Shown: positions 46,590 through 57,278 of the stretch, in pieces
Layout of the letters: each line of letters starts with the position of its first letter
Numbering within the stretch: the stretch's first letter is position 1
From: an uncultured Aquimarina sp.
GTDB taxonomy: Bacteria; Bacteroidota; Bacteroidia; Flavobacteriales; Flavobacteriaceae
NCBI GenBank assembly: GCA_947498775.1
Contig: CANMLL010000003.1
Coordinates: forward strand, 248,001 to 312,000
Direction: 5' to 3'
DNA: 64,000 bases
The notes under the pieces: model-generated
Told to the model about the DNA's origin: nothing
What the model saw: the letters and a program-made list of their open reading frames with translations, nothing else
The model's database searches: none
Translations under genes and position numbers: made by a program

Positions 46590-48038
46590 ATGGGCTCTAA
46601 CGAAGTTTATGAAAAAGAACTCGCCTTTCAGGCAGACAGACGTCGCGCTACAGTAGCATTTATCAAAACTGTAAGCGATTTATGGTACGACAACGCTATC
46701 GAGTTGGTACTTTTCAGAAATCAGTTAATTGATAAAAATGTTAGCGAGATTATCAATTTACATCAATATGCTGGAGAATTTGTGCAAAAACCAATATCCA
46801 TTTTTGACTCTGCAGAAATTGCACAGGCGATAAAGTTGATGGACTTACCTCCTTCAAAATTAGATATTGGCAAGCTTACTTATGAGTATCACTTATCAAA
46901 CGACGAGCACGGTTCTATCAATAGATTTGTTCAAAATAAACTTAAAGACGCTAAAAAAGTTAAACCTATTTCTCCAAAAAATGTTGTCCTGTATGGATTT
47001 GGAAGAATAGGCCGTCTCGTAGCCAGAGAACTTATGACTATCACCGGCAAAGGTAGCCAGTTACGACTTAGGGCAATCGTTACACGCGGTGCCGTCACCG
47101 AAGAAATTTTAGAAAAAAGGGCTTCGTTATTAAGAAATGATTCTGTTCACGGAGATTTTGCAGGTACTGTAGAAACCGATATTGCAAATAGCGCCCTTAT
47201 TATAAACGGTACTACGGTAAATATTATTAGTGCTAATAATCCCGAAGACATCGACTACACCACTTATGGTATCAAGAATGCACTAGTAATAGACAACACT
47301 GGAGCATTTAGAGATAAAGAAGCACTAAGTAGACACCTAAAAGCTAAAGGAATTGACAAAGTATTACTTACCGCTCCGGGAAAAGGCATTCCTAACATTG
47401 TACACGGGGTAAACCATAAAGAACATGACCCAGATAAAGTAGATATTTTTTCTGCTGCATCTTGCACAACCAATGCCATTACTCCTGTCTTACAAGCAAT
47501 TGACGATAGTTTTGGTGTTGTTAACGGGCATCTAGAAACCATACATGCCTATACAAATGACCAAAATTTGGTAGATAACATGCACAAAAAATATCGTAGA
47601 GGGCGAGCTGCCGCGCTCAACATGGTTATTACAGAAACCGGTGCAGGTAAAGCTGTATCAAAGGCTTTGCCAAGTTTTGAAGGAAAATTAACTTCTAATG
47701 CAATTCGTGTTCCGGTTCCTAATGGATCCTTGGCAATTCTAAACCTTAACTTGGAAAAGAAAACTTCTAAAGAAAGTATGAATGCGATAATCAAAAAGTA
47801 TGCTTTAGAAGGAAATTTGGTAGAGCAAATTAAGTATTCATTAAATAACGAACTTGTATCAAGCGATATTGTAGGCTCCTCTGCTCCATCAATATATGAT
47901 AGCAATGCAACTATTGTTGATCCAAATGGGCATGCGGCAATTTTGTATGTATGGTACGATAACGAATATGGATATAGTCATCAGGTAATACGGTTATCAA
48001 AATATATTGCCAAAGTGAGACGTTTTACATACTATTAA
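46590..48038 (+). CDS. Glyceraldehyde-3-phosphate dehydrogenase, long Bacteroidota form
   Basis: GAPDH oxidises glyceraldehyde 3-phosphate with NAD(P) and phosphate. This 482-residue form has an N-terminal extension of about 130 residues before the Rossmann motif NVVLYGFGRIGRLVARELM. The catalytic cysteine is C292 in SAASCTTNAITP, and HAYTNDQNLVDNMHKKYRRGRAAALNM and DNEYGYSHQVIRL are family signatures. The long form is characteristic of Bacteroidota and often serves gluconeogenesis (family knowledge). It is a single gene with its own -7 box and terminator. Confidence 0.95.
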   Translation: MGSNEVYEKELAFQADRRRATVAFIKTVSDLWYDNAIELVLFRNQLIDKNVSEIINLHQYAGEFVQKPISIFDSAEIAQAIKLMDLPPSKLDIGKLTYEYHLSNDEHGSINRFVQNKLKDAKKVKPISPKNVVLYGFGRIGRLVARELMTITGKGSQLRLRAIVTRGAVTEEILEKRASLLRNDSVHGDFAGTVETDIANSALIINGTTVNIISANNPEDIDYTTYGIKNALVIDNTGAFRDKEALSRHLKAKGIDKVLLTAPGKGIPNIVHGVNHKEHDPDKVDIFSAASCTTNAITPVLQAIDDSFGVVNGHLETIHAYTNDQNLVDNMHKKYRRGRAAALNMVITETGAGKAVSKALPSFEGKLTSNAIRVPVPNGSLAILNLNLEKKTSKESMNAIIKKYALEGNLVEQIKYSLNNELVSSDIVGSSAPSIYDSNATIVDPNGHAAILYVWYDNEYGYSHQVIRLSKYIAKVRRFTYY

Positions 48039-48058
48039 TATCCAAACTTATATAGCAT

Positions 48059-48091
48059 AAATAAAGCCGTTAATATGTAACGGCTTTATTT
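48059..48091 (+). terminator. Rho-independent terminator of GAPDH
   Basis: AAATAAAGCCGTTA (48059-48072) and TAACGGCTTTATTT (48078-48091) form a perfect 14-bp stem with a 5-nt loop, about 20 bp past the stop. Confidence 0.85.
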
Positions 48092-48348
48092 GCTTAGTTA
48101 AACAAATAAATAAGATATTAATTTTCAATAAATTAATCACAATTTTACACTACCTTAAATTCTTACAAAAAAAATCTTTTTAATTATCCACAATATCGTA
48201 CATTTATTGTCGTTACAGAAGAAATTAACAGGAAACTAAAAGATAGGGCAATCTCCCTGAATTATGGATAAAGTTAATTATTTTTTCACCTATCTACTAT
48301 ACAGGTGATCACTCGGAGCACATTATTTAAAATTAAGAATTAAAACAC
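48092..48348. other. AT-rich non-coding gap with one perfect DnaA box
   Basis: This stretch after the GAPDH terminator has a perfect DnaA box TTATCCACA at 48184-48192, a related inverted site around 48263-48272 (TTATGGATAA), and an AT-rich segment between. Near the next gene TCACCT pairs with AGGTGA (about 48287-48309), which could be a small leader hairpin. It is offered as a weak origin-like or DnaA-regulated region; no 13-mers or tight box cluster are seen. Confidence 0.3.
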
Positions 48349-48966
48349 ATGAAATTATCAAAGTATCTATTAATTTTAACTATACTATTATCTTTTTCTT
48401 CAGTATTATCTGCGCAAGAGGGAAATTTGACTGTTGAGCAGGCTTTAAAGCAAGAGAGTATTGAAGGACAATTTGATATTGTAATAAAGAAATCAGGAAG
48501 ATACCAGGAATACAAGGTTATAAAACAAGTGTGGGTAAACAAACTAAAAGCAAATGTTGCAGATACACTTAAAACTCTTGAAGCAAAACTAAAAACTACT
48601 AATCAGCAAATTACTGACCAAAAAACTACGATAGCAGGTTTAGAAGAATCACTGGCCAAAACAAACGAAGATCTCGCTTCGGTTACTCAGCAAAAAGACA
48701 GCTTAGGCTTTTTTGGAGCTTCTGTTACCAAATCAAGTTATAAAACCATTATGTGGGTGATCGTTGCTATTCTTTTGGCAATGCTAGGATTTTTTGTTTA
48801 CAAATTTAAAAACAGCAATGCAGTTACTGTTCAAGCTAAAAAAGCTTTAGCCGAAACTGAAGAAGAATTTGAAGACCACAGAAGAAGATCCTTAGAGCGT
48901 GAACAAAAAGTGATGCGTAAACTTCAAGACGAAATTAACAAACAACGTAAAGCCGGAGCCAAGTAA
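48349..48966 (+). CDS. Secreted/membrane coiled-coil protein next to trmD
   Basis: The 205-residue protein has a signal peptide (1-24, cut near LSAQ), a helical coiled-coil region at about 75-115 (LEAKLKTTNQQITDQ and similar heptads), one transmembrane helix at about 130-150 (IMWVIVAILLAMLGFFVYKF), and a charged cytoplasmic coiled tail (RRRSLEREQKVMRKLQ). It is found before trmD in Flavobacteriaceae and should not be taken for a methyltransferase. The function is unknown; bitopic coiled-coil architecture suggests an envelope scaffold. Confidence 0.75.
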   Translation: MKLSKYLLILTILLSFSSVLSAQEGNLTVEQALKQESIEGQFDIVIKKSGRYQEYKVIKQVWVNKLKANVADTLKTLEAKLKTTNQQITDQKTTIAGLEESLAKTNEDLASVTQQKDSLGFFGASVTKSSYKTIMWVIVAILLAMLGFFVYKFKNSNAVTVQAKKALAETEEEFEDHRRRSLEREQKVMRKLQDEINKQRKAGAK

Positions 48967-49030
48967 TCCTATTTTTTAGATTTTTACTATATTCTTTTGC
49001 ATCTTTGCATTCTAGTGAATTTTGAAAGAG

Positions 49031-49708
49031 ATGCGAATAGACATTATAACAGTTGTACCCGATATCCTGAAAAGCCCTTTTGAGGCTTCTATAATGAAAC
49101 GATCTATAGAAAAAGGATTGGTAGAAGTCCATCTACATAATCTACGTGATTATACAACGGATAATTACAAACAGGTTGACGATTATCAATTTGGAGGCGG
49201 AGCAGGTATGGTAATGATGATCGAACCCATAGATAAATGTATTTCTAAGTTAAGATCAGAAAGAGACTACGACGAGGTAATTTATATGACCCCGGATGGA
49301 GAAACACTAACCCAAGGTATAGCCAATCAACTTTCTTTAAAAGGCAATGTAATAATCCTATGCGGTCATTATAAAGGTGTGGACCAACGTGTAAGAGATC
49401 ATTTTGTTACCAAAGAAATCTCTGTTGGTGATTATGTATTATCAGGAGGAGAACTAGGGGCTCTAATTCTTTGTGATGCGATTATACGACTGATTCCCGG
49501 TGTATTAGGGAACGAAACCTCTGCGCTCACCGACTCATTTCAGGATAATTTATTAGCCCCTCCTATTTATACCAGACCTGCAGAATATAAAGGCTGGAAA
49601 GTGCCAGAGGTTTTAACCTCAGGACATTTTGGCAAGATTGAAGCATGGAGAGAAGAACAAGCATACCAAAGAACCGAAGAAAGAAGACCTGATCTTTTGA
49701 AGGATTAG
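49031..49708 (+). CDS. trmD: tRNA (guanine-N1)-methyltransferase TrmD
   Basis: TrmD methylates G37 of tRNAs to prevent frameshifting. From the ATG at 49031 the protein is 225 residues and starts [20 protein letters not shown], the standard N-terminus; an in-frame TTG at 49022 would add three residues. The SPOUT knot region [18 protein letters not shown] and [28 protein letters not shown] is intact, and the C-terminal helical part has [26 protein letters not shown]. rplS follows after 344 bp rather than directly, so a separate promoter serves it. Confidence 0.97.
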   Translation: MRIDIITVVPDILKSPFEASIMKRSIEKGLVEVHLHNLRDYTTDNYKQVDDYQFGGGAGMVMMIEPIDKCISKLRSERDYDEVIYMTPDGETLTQGIANQLSLKGNVIILCGHYKGVDQRVRDHFVTKEISVGDYVLSGGELGALILCDAIIRLIPGVLGNETSALTDSFQDNLLAPPIYTRPAEYKGWKVPEVLTSGHFGKIEAWREEQAYQRTEERRPDLLKD

Positions 49709-50052
49709 ATATATCTTTTATTAGTGTCTGGTAAAGAATCAAGATCGCTATCGCTTTAAGAAACAAGAGCCTAATTCATGTTGAAAAAGAAGGATGTTTT
49801 TAAAAAAGTAAAAAACAACCCCCTCAACTGATTAAAATCCTGAGATCTCCCTATTTTATAAAGTTTCGAGATTTTTATTTATTTTAATCCGTTTTATACC
49901 AATTCTGCATTAGAAAATCTATTTCATTATGAAATTCAACCATAAAATTCTTGCAGATAATCAAATAATACTTATTTTTGCACCCTAATTAAAACAACCT
50001 CTGGCGAGAATCGTGAATGTTGCTTTAACAAAACCAAAGAAACTATATCAAA
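49709..50052. other. 344-bp gap between trmD and rplS
   Basis: Nothing protein-coding is seen. The final 100 bp contain the rplS promoter (49951-49980). The first part has only A/T-rich DNA and no convincing terminator for trmD. Confidence 0.6.
49951..49980 (+). promoter_or_regulatory. Promoter for rplS (TTG-N19-TATTTTTG)
   Basis: TTG at 49951-49953, a 19-bp spacer, and TATTTTTG at 49973-49980 match the Bacteroidota sigma consensus at ideal spacing. Transcription would start near 49986, leaving a 67-nt leader before the rplS ATG. Confidence 0.65.
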
Positions 50053-50403
50053 ATGGAAGATTTAGTAAAATTCGTACAAGACGAATTTGTTACAAAAAAA
50101 GAAGTTCCTGAGTTCTCTGCCGGTGATACAATCACGGTTTATTATGAGATTAAAGAAGGAAATAAAACACGTACACAGTTCTTTAGAGGAGTGGTAATCC
50201 AAAGAAGAGGTTCAGGATCAACTGAGACTTTTACTATTAGAAAAATGTCTGGTACCATTGGAGTAGAACGTATTTTTCCTTTAAACCTACCCGCGCTTCA
50301 AAAAATCGAAGTTAACAAAAGAGGTAAGGTTCGTAGAGCTCGTATATTCTACTTTAGAGGACTTACTGGTAAGAAAGCACGTATTAAAGAAAAAAGAAGT
50401 TAA
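50053..50403 (+). CDS. rplS: Large-subunit ribosomal protein L19
   Basis: L19 lies at the interface of the 30S and 50S subunits. The 116 residues match the family at the expected length: EFSAGDTITVYYEIKEGNKTRTQFFRGVVI, the RRGSGSTETFTIRK motif, GVERIFPLNLPALQKIEV, and the basic RRARIFYFRGLTGKKARIKEKR tail. It has its own promoter and is closed by a rho-independent terminator. Confidence 0.98.
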   Translation: MEDLVKFVQDEFVTKKEVPEFSAGDTITVYYEIKEGNKTRTQFFRGVVIQRRGSGSTETFTIRKMSGTIGVERIFPLNLPALQKIEVNKRGKVRRARIFYFRGLTGKKARIKEKRS

Positions 50404-50421
50404 TTTCTTTTTCTACAAATC

Positions 50422-50451
50422 AAAAAGGCTGCAAAACTGCAGCCTTTTTTT
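50422..50451 (+). terminator. Rho-independent terminator of rplS
   Basis: AAAAGGCTGC and GCAGCCTTTT form a 10-bp GC-containing stem with a 6-nt loop (50423-50448), followed by a T-run, 19 bp past the stop. Confidence 0.85.
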
Positions 50452-50511
50452 ATGAACAAAAGTTAATAACCTTGGTTCATAAACGGTTGATAACTAATAC
50501 AATAACAACTA

Positions 50512-50542
50512 TTGATCAACTAATCAATTTTTCTTATCTTTA
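50512..50542 (+). promoter_or_regulatory. Promoter for a non-coding transcript (TTG-N20-TATCTTTA)
   Basis: TTG at 50512-50514, a 20-bp spacer, and TATCTTTA at 50535-50542 differ from the Bacteroidota consensus only in the last base. No coding frame follows for 800 bp, which points to a non-coding RNA start near 50549. Confidence 0.55.
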
Positions 50543-50608
50543 TAAAGGCAATTACAGATTTTATAGCGATGACAAAAGGATTCCTACAATTTTGTAATTA
50601 CACAATAC

Positions 50609-50619
50609 GTTCTTTGAAC
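50609..50619 (+). promoter_or_regulatory. boxA-like antitermination motif GTTCTTTGAAC
   Basis: This sequence resembles the boxA core of bacterial rRNA leaders (TGCTCTTTAACA and Bacteroidota GTTCTTTGA variants). In rRNA leaders boxA recruits Nus factors that prevent premature termination of untranslated RNA. Its place near the predicted 5' end of a long untranslated transcript fits that role. Confidence 0.35.
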
Positions 50620-50994
50620 AATAAAAGACCAGTTTGAAATTAAAATAAATATGAAACGAAAGTTATTTTTTTGAGTACATCCTTGAAATCACTTTGAGGG
50701 CTTAACTTTAAAATAATTTCAAAATGAAATTCAGAAGAAAAAATTAAGTTTTGACACCTTTTTAATTTTAAATGGCATAAGACTATAGAAGTGAAAAACT
50801 AAAAAGTTACAATCGTAACTTACAAAAACAGACACTTCTAATAGTCGTTGAGTAGCAGAGACTTTATTCAAATTAATATTTGGAAAATTTAAATCTACTC
50901 AAATTTGGAAATAAAAATTGCATGGTATAAAAAACGAAAGTTTTTATTTTAATGCGGGTAAAACAGCTAACATGGTAGATTATTATTTCAGGTG

Positions 50995-51037
50995 AAGCCA
51001 TATCAAAATATTCCTATATTCTTGATATGGCTTTTTA
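50995..51037 (+). terminator. Strong rho-independent terminator without an upstream ORF
   Basis: AAGCCATATCAA (50995-51006) pairs with TTGATATGGCTT (51022-51033), and AATAT/ATATT extend the stem around a TCCT loop with one bulged C. A T-run follows. It ends no gene and lies 329 bp before icd, supporting a separate non-coding transcript. Confidence 0.75.
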
Positions 51038-51152
51038 TTTTTATAAATCCCCATATAATTAGGTTTAAAATTGCGTATCTGTTATTTATTAACCTCTTTG
51101 TTTCAAGAAATTCTAATTAAATCTTTTAAATACAAAACTAACAACACGCAGG

Positions 51153-51183
51153 TTGCATTTACATGACTAGATTTGTATCTTCG
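51153..51183 (+). promoter_or_regulatory. Promoter for icd (TTG-N20-TATCTTCG)
   Basis: TTG at 51153-51155 and TATCTTCG at 51176-51183 are 20 bp apart; an overlapping exact TAGATTTG is at 51168-51175. The start would be near 51190, leaving about a 175-nt leader. GGTATC (about 51307) and GATACC (about 51341) in the leader could pair. Confidence 0.5.
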
Positions 51184-51323
51184 CGCACGGAAAATTGCTA
51201 TAGCAAATAGTAAACTTTTGATTACAATAATAAAAATACAGCCATTACTGTTTGTCATAGAAAAATTAAACGACTAATTATTTCCTAAAGATAGAATAAC
51301 GTATTAGGTATCAAAAACCCTGA

Positions 51324-53591
<2,268 letters not shown>

Positions 53592-53619
53592 TTACAAAAC
53601 TGAGAGACTTATTTTAAAA

Positions 53620-53654
53620 AACCTGGATGGACAAATGTTCATCCAGGTTTTTTT
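53620..53654 (+). terminator. Rho-independent terminator of icd
   Basis: AACCTGGATGGAC and GTTCATCCAGGTT form a 13-bp stem (one G-T pair) around AAAT, ending 53649, followed by a T-run, about 30 bp past the stop. Confidence 0.9.
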
Positions 53655-53660
53655 ATGCTT

Positions 53661-53851
53661 GAACTCATCTTGACTTTTTGTTTTTGACCAGGATCGACTG
53701 ACAGGGAGAGGCCAGACGTAGCGATGGTAGTGAAATTTGACCAGATGAGGCACTTTTTGAAAGCTATAGCAGCGCTACAGATAAGAAAAGTAACAAAATA
53801 TGGGTGAATTTCAATCATTTTTTAGGAAATAGAAAAAGTCAAGATAAGTTC
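53661..53851. mobile_element. MITE-like non-coding element, copy 4 (191 bp, divergent)
   Basis: It starts GAACTCATCTTGACTTTTT and ends with the inverted AAAAAGTCAAGATAAGTTC, terminal inverted repeats of 19 bp with one mismatch. Its length equals the 192-bp copy at 7730, and it shares the internal palindromic stretch TAGCAGCGCTA and an adjacent CACTTTTT, but the ends differ from that family. It encodes nothing. It fills the gap between the icd terminator and the sigma-factor promoter. Confidence 0.6.
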
Positions 53852-53892
53852 TTCATAAAACATCAAAAAGATTCAATTTATTTTAAAACGAT

Positions 53893-53917
53893 GCAACCTT
53901 TACGTTTTCACGTTGTC
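53893..53917 (+). promoter_or_regulatory. Possible ECF-sigma-type promoter (GCAACCTTT ... CGTTGTC)
   Basis: GCAACCTTT (53893-53901) and CGTTGTC (53911-53917) resemble ECF -35 (AAC) and -10 (CGT) elements, but AAC and CGT are 13 bp apart, shorter than the usual 16. It lies 57 bp before the sigma gene, as expected for autoregulation. Confidence 0.3.
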
Positions 53918-53973
53918 AATAGTAGTATATAGATAAGTATCTTTAAAGAAACTCTCAACCAAGTACAATTTTA

Positions 53974-54513
53974 TTGGAAACCAATATCCTTCATACACAT
54001 AAAGATCTTGTAGAAAAAAGCAAGTCTGGTGATAGGAAATCTCAGTACCAATTATATGAGCTCTATGTAGATGCTATGTATAATATTAGCTTTCGTATGC
54101 TCGGAACTAAAGAAGATGCAGAAGATATTATACAGGATAGTTTTGCAGAAGCTTTTAAAAAGCTTAAGACTTTTAGATATGAAAGCACATTCGGATCGTG
54201 GCTAAAAAGGATTGTAATTAATAAAAGTATAAATCATCTTAAACTAAAAAAAATACCTATCGCACCACTTGAGCAGTATCCATATACTGTAAGCGATGAG
54301 AAAAGCGAACCATTGCAAACTACCGATATCGATAAAGTGAAAAAAGGAATTCAGATACTTCCCAACGGATATCGGCAAATTATTAATCTCTATTTGATAG
54401 AAGGATATGATCACATTGAAATTTCAGAAATATTAGGCATTACTATTTCTACATCCAAATCCCAATATCATAGAGCTAAGAAAAAATTAATTGAAATTGT
54501 AAACACCCTATAG
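53974..54513 (+). CDS. ECF-type RNA polymerase sigma factor
   Basis: The 179-residue protein has sigma region 2 (KSGDRKSQYQLYELYVDAMYNISFRML then DAEDIIQDSFAEAFKKL) and region 4 (LPNGYRQIINLYLIEGYDHIEISEILG and TISTSKSQYHRAKKKL). Regions 1 and 3 are absent, as in extracytoplasmic-function sigmas. The start is TTG at 53974. The downstream membrane protein, which follows after 4 bp, is the likely anti-sigma or signal partner. Confidence 0.93.
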   Translation: METNILHTHKDLVEKSKSGDRKSQYQLYELYVDAMYNISFRMLGTKEDAEDIIQDSFAEAFKKLKTFRYESTFGSWLKRIVINKSINHLKLKKIPIAPLEQYPYTVSDEKSEPLQTTDIDKVKKGIQILPNGYRQIINLYLIEGYDHIEISEILGITISTSKSQYHRAKKKLIEIVNTL

Positions 54514-54517
54514 TACA

Positions 54518-55057
54518 ATGGATGATTTCGAAAAATATATAAAAGAAAACAAAGATCTCTTTAACGATCAAAAGGCCGACAAACAGAAGATATGGCATAA
54601 TATCGAGTCCAACCTGGATAATACAAAAGTGATTTACCTTTGGAATCTATCTGGCTTAAAAATAGCTGCCACTATTTTGATTCTAGTGGGTGTTTTCTCT
54701 ATTGCAGGTCTTTTCATTACTTCAGAATTTAATCAAAGTGACCAAAATGAAGTAGTACACCAAGAACTGAAGGATATAGACATCTATTATAAAAACTTAG
54801 TGTCATTTCAAGTTCAACTCGTTAATAACCATCCAAAATTAAAACCAGAAAATAAAAAAGAATTCTTGTCTTTTATGGATGAGCTAGATAAAGATTATGA
54901 AATTCTTAAACAGGAAATGACTAAAAACCTTAACAATGAATACATTCTTGAAGCCATTGTTAATAATTATAAGAAAAGAATAGAATTGATCGAGAACTTA
55001 CTTGAGCAAATCAATGATTCTAAAAAATCAACCGATAATGAAAGCTATATTTTATAA
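54518..55057 (+). CDS. Probable membrane anti-sigma factor
   Basis: The 179-residue protein has a soluble N-terminal part (DDFEKYIKENKDLFNDQKADKQKIWHNIESNL, about 2-33), one transmembrane helix at about 46-68 (GLKIAATILILVGVFSIAGLFI), and a periplasmic helical region rich in lysine and glutamate with NNYKKRIELIENLLEQIN. This topology, directly after an ECF sigma gene, is that of an anti-sigma factor. No HxxxCxxC zinc motif is visible, so it is not a ZAS-type anti-sigma. It overlaps the next gene by 20 bp. Confidence 0.65.
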   Translation: MDDFEKYIKENKDLFNDQKADKQKIWHNIESNLDNTKVIYLWNLSGLKIAATILILVGVFSIAGLFITSEFNQSDQNEVVHQELKDIDIYYKNLVSFQVQLVNNHPKLKPENKKEFLSFMDELDKDYEILKQEMTKNLNNEYILEAIVNNYKKRIELIENLLEQINDSKKSTDNESYIL

Positions 55058-56129
55058 ATCACTTGTATTAGTACTAATATCACAGTTTTTGACACCAAGT
55101 GTTTGGGCGCAGGAAAAAGCATCCAAAAACATAGAAAAAACGTATCCCCTAACCAATGCCGGAGAATTGCATTTAGAAAATAAATATGGAAATATCATTA
55201 TCAATGGTTGGGAAGAAAAGACGGTACAAATCAAAGCCGAGATACAAGTAATCAAAAAGAAAAAAGAAGATGCCGAAGAATTACTAAACCGGATTAAAAC
55301 AAAAATCAATACTACCGAAGATTTTATAAGTATCTCTTCTGTTATCGAAGAGAAAAGCAATAGCATCTTTTCTAGATTCTTTGATAAAGCCAATCCTTTT
55401 GACTTTGATAAAAGCAATATCCAAATTGATTATACGATTTATCTACCATTTAATGCAGAGATTAATTTGACCAATAAATTTGGTGATATCATTATAAGCA
55501 GTTGGAATGGAAAATTAAAAGCCGATATCCAGCACGGAGATATGTGGATAAATAAAAGTCTGAACAATGCCAACATAGAAATGAAATACGGAAAATTAAA
55601 AACCAAGTCCATTACCTACGGAAATATACGCTTCAAAAATGGAGAGATTGACCTCGCAACATCAAAAGATCTTAAAATAACCAGTAGCGGTGCAGTCTTA
55701 AATATTGAAAATGTAGAAACGTTAGAGATACATTCCAGTAAAGATAAAATAACTATAGATCAAGTCGGGAATATACAAGGTGAACTTATGTTTAGTAATA
55801 TGAATATAAATTCTGTGTATGAAAACATTAACCTTATAATGGAAGTAGCAGATGTATGGATCTCTAACATCCAAAAGGCCAATGCAAATGTGATAATTGA
55901 TCAGGAATCTTCAGAATTAAATATCAATATTAAAGGCTTATCGATTGATTTTAATGCTTCCCTCGAACAAGGACTTTTGAGAATACCTAAATCTTTTACT
56001 AACATAAAAACAGATCTTATTGATAAGCGAAAAAGGATTAGAGATATTAGTGCGAGCTATGGAAGTGATAGCCTGATAAGAACATTTCAAATTACAGGTA
56101 AAAAAGGCGTTATTATCCTAAAAGAATAA
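55038..56129 (+). CDS. DUF4097-like adhesin/beta-repeat secreted protein
   Basis: From the ATG at 55038 the protein is 363 residues; an upstream in-frame start at 55002 lies within the anti-sigma gene. It has a signal peptide (about 1-26, ending SVWA/Q) and then repeated beta segments of a solenoid type: LENKYGNIIINGWEEKTVQI, LTNKFGDIIISSWNGKLKAD, MKYGKLKTKSITYGNIRFKN. Such putative auto-transporter adhesin proteins (DUF4097-like) follow ECF sigma genes in Bacteroidota. The binding partner is unknown. It overlaps the anti-sigma gene by 20 bp, so expression is coupled. Confidence 0.72.
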   Translation: MKAIFYKSLVLVLISQFLTPSVWAQEKASKNIEKTYPLTNAGELHLENKYGNIIINGWEEKTVQIKAEIQVIKKKKEDAEELLNRIKTKINTTEDFISISSVIEEKSNSIFSRFFDKANPFDFDKSNIQIDYTIYLPFNAEINLTNKFGDIIISSWNGKLKADIQHGDMWINKSLNNANIEMKYGKLKTKSITYGNIRFKNGEIDLATSKDLKITSSGAVLNIENVETLEIHSSKDKITIDQVGNIQGELMFSNMNINSVYENINLIMEVADVWISNIQKANANVIIDQESSELNINIKGLSIDFNASLEQGLLRIPKSFTNIKTDLIDKRKRIRDISASYGSDSLIRTFQITGKKGVIILKE

Positions 56130-56240
56130 AGGAAACATTAAACATCATTATAACATTCAGTTGATTTGATTACCATAAAAAACAAATCACATGCAACTAT
56201 TATCAATTTAATCTGTCAATGATATAACAAACCAAGCATA

Positions 56241-56908
56241 ATGAAGCACATACAAATTACATTCTTTTTCATTTTAATCGGGATTACTTCAAAAATAACG
56301 GCTCAAGAGTCTCAGGATTATATAGAGTTTAATGATAGAAAAAATATTGTGCATGGTTTTTATCTGGGTATAATCCAAGTTATGGAGAAATTGAAGGTAA
56401 AGAAACATATATAGTCGCTCTTAAAATAGCTTATGTTGTTAACCGCCAGCTTGAAATTGGGTTTGAAACCAAAGGTTTTTACTCAGAACAGAATCTACGA
56501 GGGATTTTCTTAGCGAATACCGCAGATCTGGGAGGAGCATATGCTGGTTTGCATTTAGAGCCCATCTTGTTTAGTAAATCCAGAATCAATCTTTCTTTTC
56601 CCATCTTAATAGGTGGTGGTGCCACAGGATATGCCGACGATGATTGGAATGATGATGAATTTGAGGAGAATCGAGAACAAAACTGGGACGCGGTATTCGT
56701 AGTTGAACCAGGTATCAATGTCTTGTATAATATATCCAGATATGTTCAATTAGAAACCGGAATGAAATACAGGTTTTCTAGCAAAGTAGACTTATTCACC
56801 GATGATATTACACGGATCAACGGATTCTCATTTGGTTTTGGACTAAAAGTTGGCATATTTAATCTAGGTAAAAATCGCTATAAAAAAAATATACCAAATG
56901 ATGAGTGA
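56241..56908 (+). pseudogene. Frameshifted outer-membrane beta-barrel-like protein
   Basis: An ATG at 56241 opens a frame with a signal peptide (MKHIQITFFFILIGITSKITA) and ESQDYIEFNDRKNIVHGF, which then stops at a TAG near 56412. A second frame carries on SGYNPSYGEIEGKETY, then IAYVVNRQLEIGFETKGFYS, and ends IPNDE at 56908. One extra T in the T5 run at 56357-56361 would join them into VHGFLSGYNPSYGE and one 222-residue protein. It looks like a small secreted beta-barrel. The break is either a real mutation, a phase-variable tract or a sequencing indel. Confidence 0.7.
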
Positions 56909-57047
56909 ATCAAAAAAAAAGGCAACCGAAAGCTTAAATGTTGTATATGTGTTTTCTGAAAACAATAAAGTATATATCAAAAACACGGTTAACGGAACAA
57001 TACATAAAGAAGAATGGCATCCTATCAATTTTCAGTGGAGATCATAA
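56898..57047 (+). CDS. Small 49-residue hypothetical protein
   Basis: Two adjacent ATGs (56898, 56901) open a frame that overlaps the preceding stop by 11 bp and runs to 57047. The peptide is lysine-rich at the start (MMSESKKKATES) and ends HKEEWHPINFQWRS. No family is recognised. The overlapping start suggests coupling to the frameshifted gene, so it may be a small partner protein; alternatively it is a chance frame. Confidence 0.35.
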   Translation: MMSESKKKATESLNVVYVFSENNKVYIKNTVNGTIHKEEWHPINFQWRS

Positions 57048-57278
57048 AGAGATGTTTAGGATAATAATATAACTCAAAATTAACGCCTATGTAACTGCAC
57101 AATTCACTTTATAGTTTTTCTTTTACAATCTTACTTTTTTATAGATTATTCAAAAAGATTGGTAGACAGATATTAATAGTTTGTATATCACTTTTCAATT
57201 AAAAACAACTTTATTGTAATTTTAAACTACAATCACATTCTTTTACTTTATTCAACATATAATCAAAACATATATCCT

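Larger units (their letters stand above)
50549..51037 (+). ncRNA. Candidate structured non-coding RNA of about 490 nt
   Basis: The interval between rplS and icd holds a promoter, a strong terminator and no convincing gene. ACTATAGAAGTG (50782-50793) pairs with CACTTCTAATAGT (50833-50845, one bulge). Inside it AAGTTAC (50804-50810) pairs with GTAACTT around an AATC loop. TTGAGTAG (50848-50855) pairs with CTACTCAA (50895-50902). A hairpin capped by GAAA (50936-50939) follows. A boxA-like GTTCTTTGAAC lies at 50609-50619, near the 5' end. A 22-codon ORF starting near 50568 is the only coding possibility. I found no RNase P, tmRNA or SRP signature. The length and helices are seen; the transcript is inferred. 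Confidence 0.55.

Noticed and set aside
48349-48966. Methyltransferase function because trmD is adjacent
   Set aside because: The protein has a signal peptide, coiled coils and a transmembrane helix and no SAM motif.
50568-50636. 22-codon ORF (MTKGFLQFCNYTIRSLNNKR...) inside the candidate RNA
   Set aside because: It is too short to judge, has no ribosome-binding signal, and is more likely chance in the non-coding transcript.
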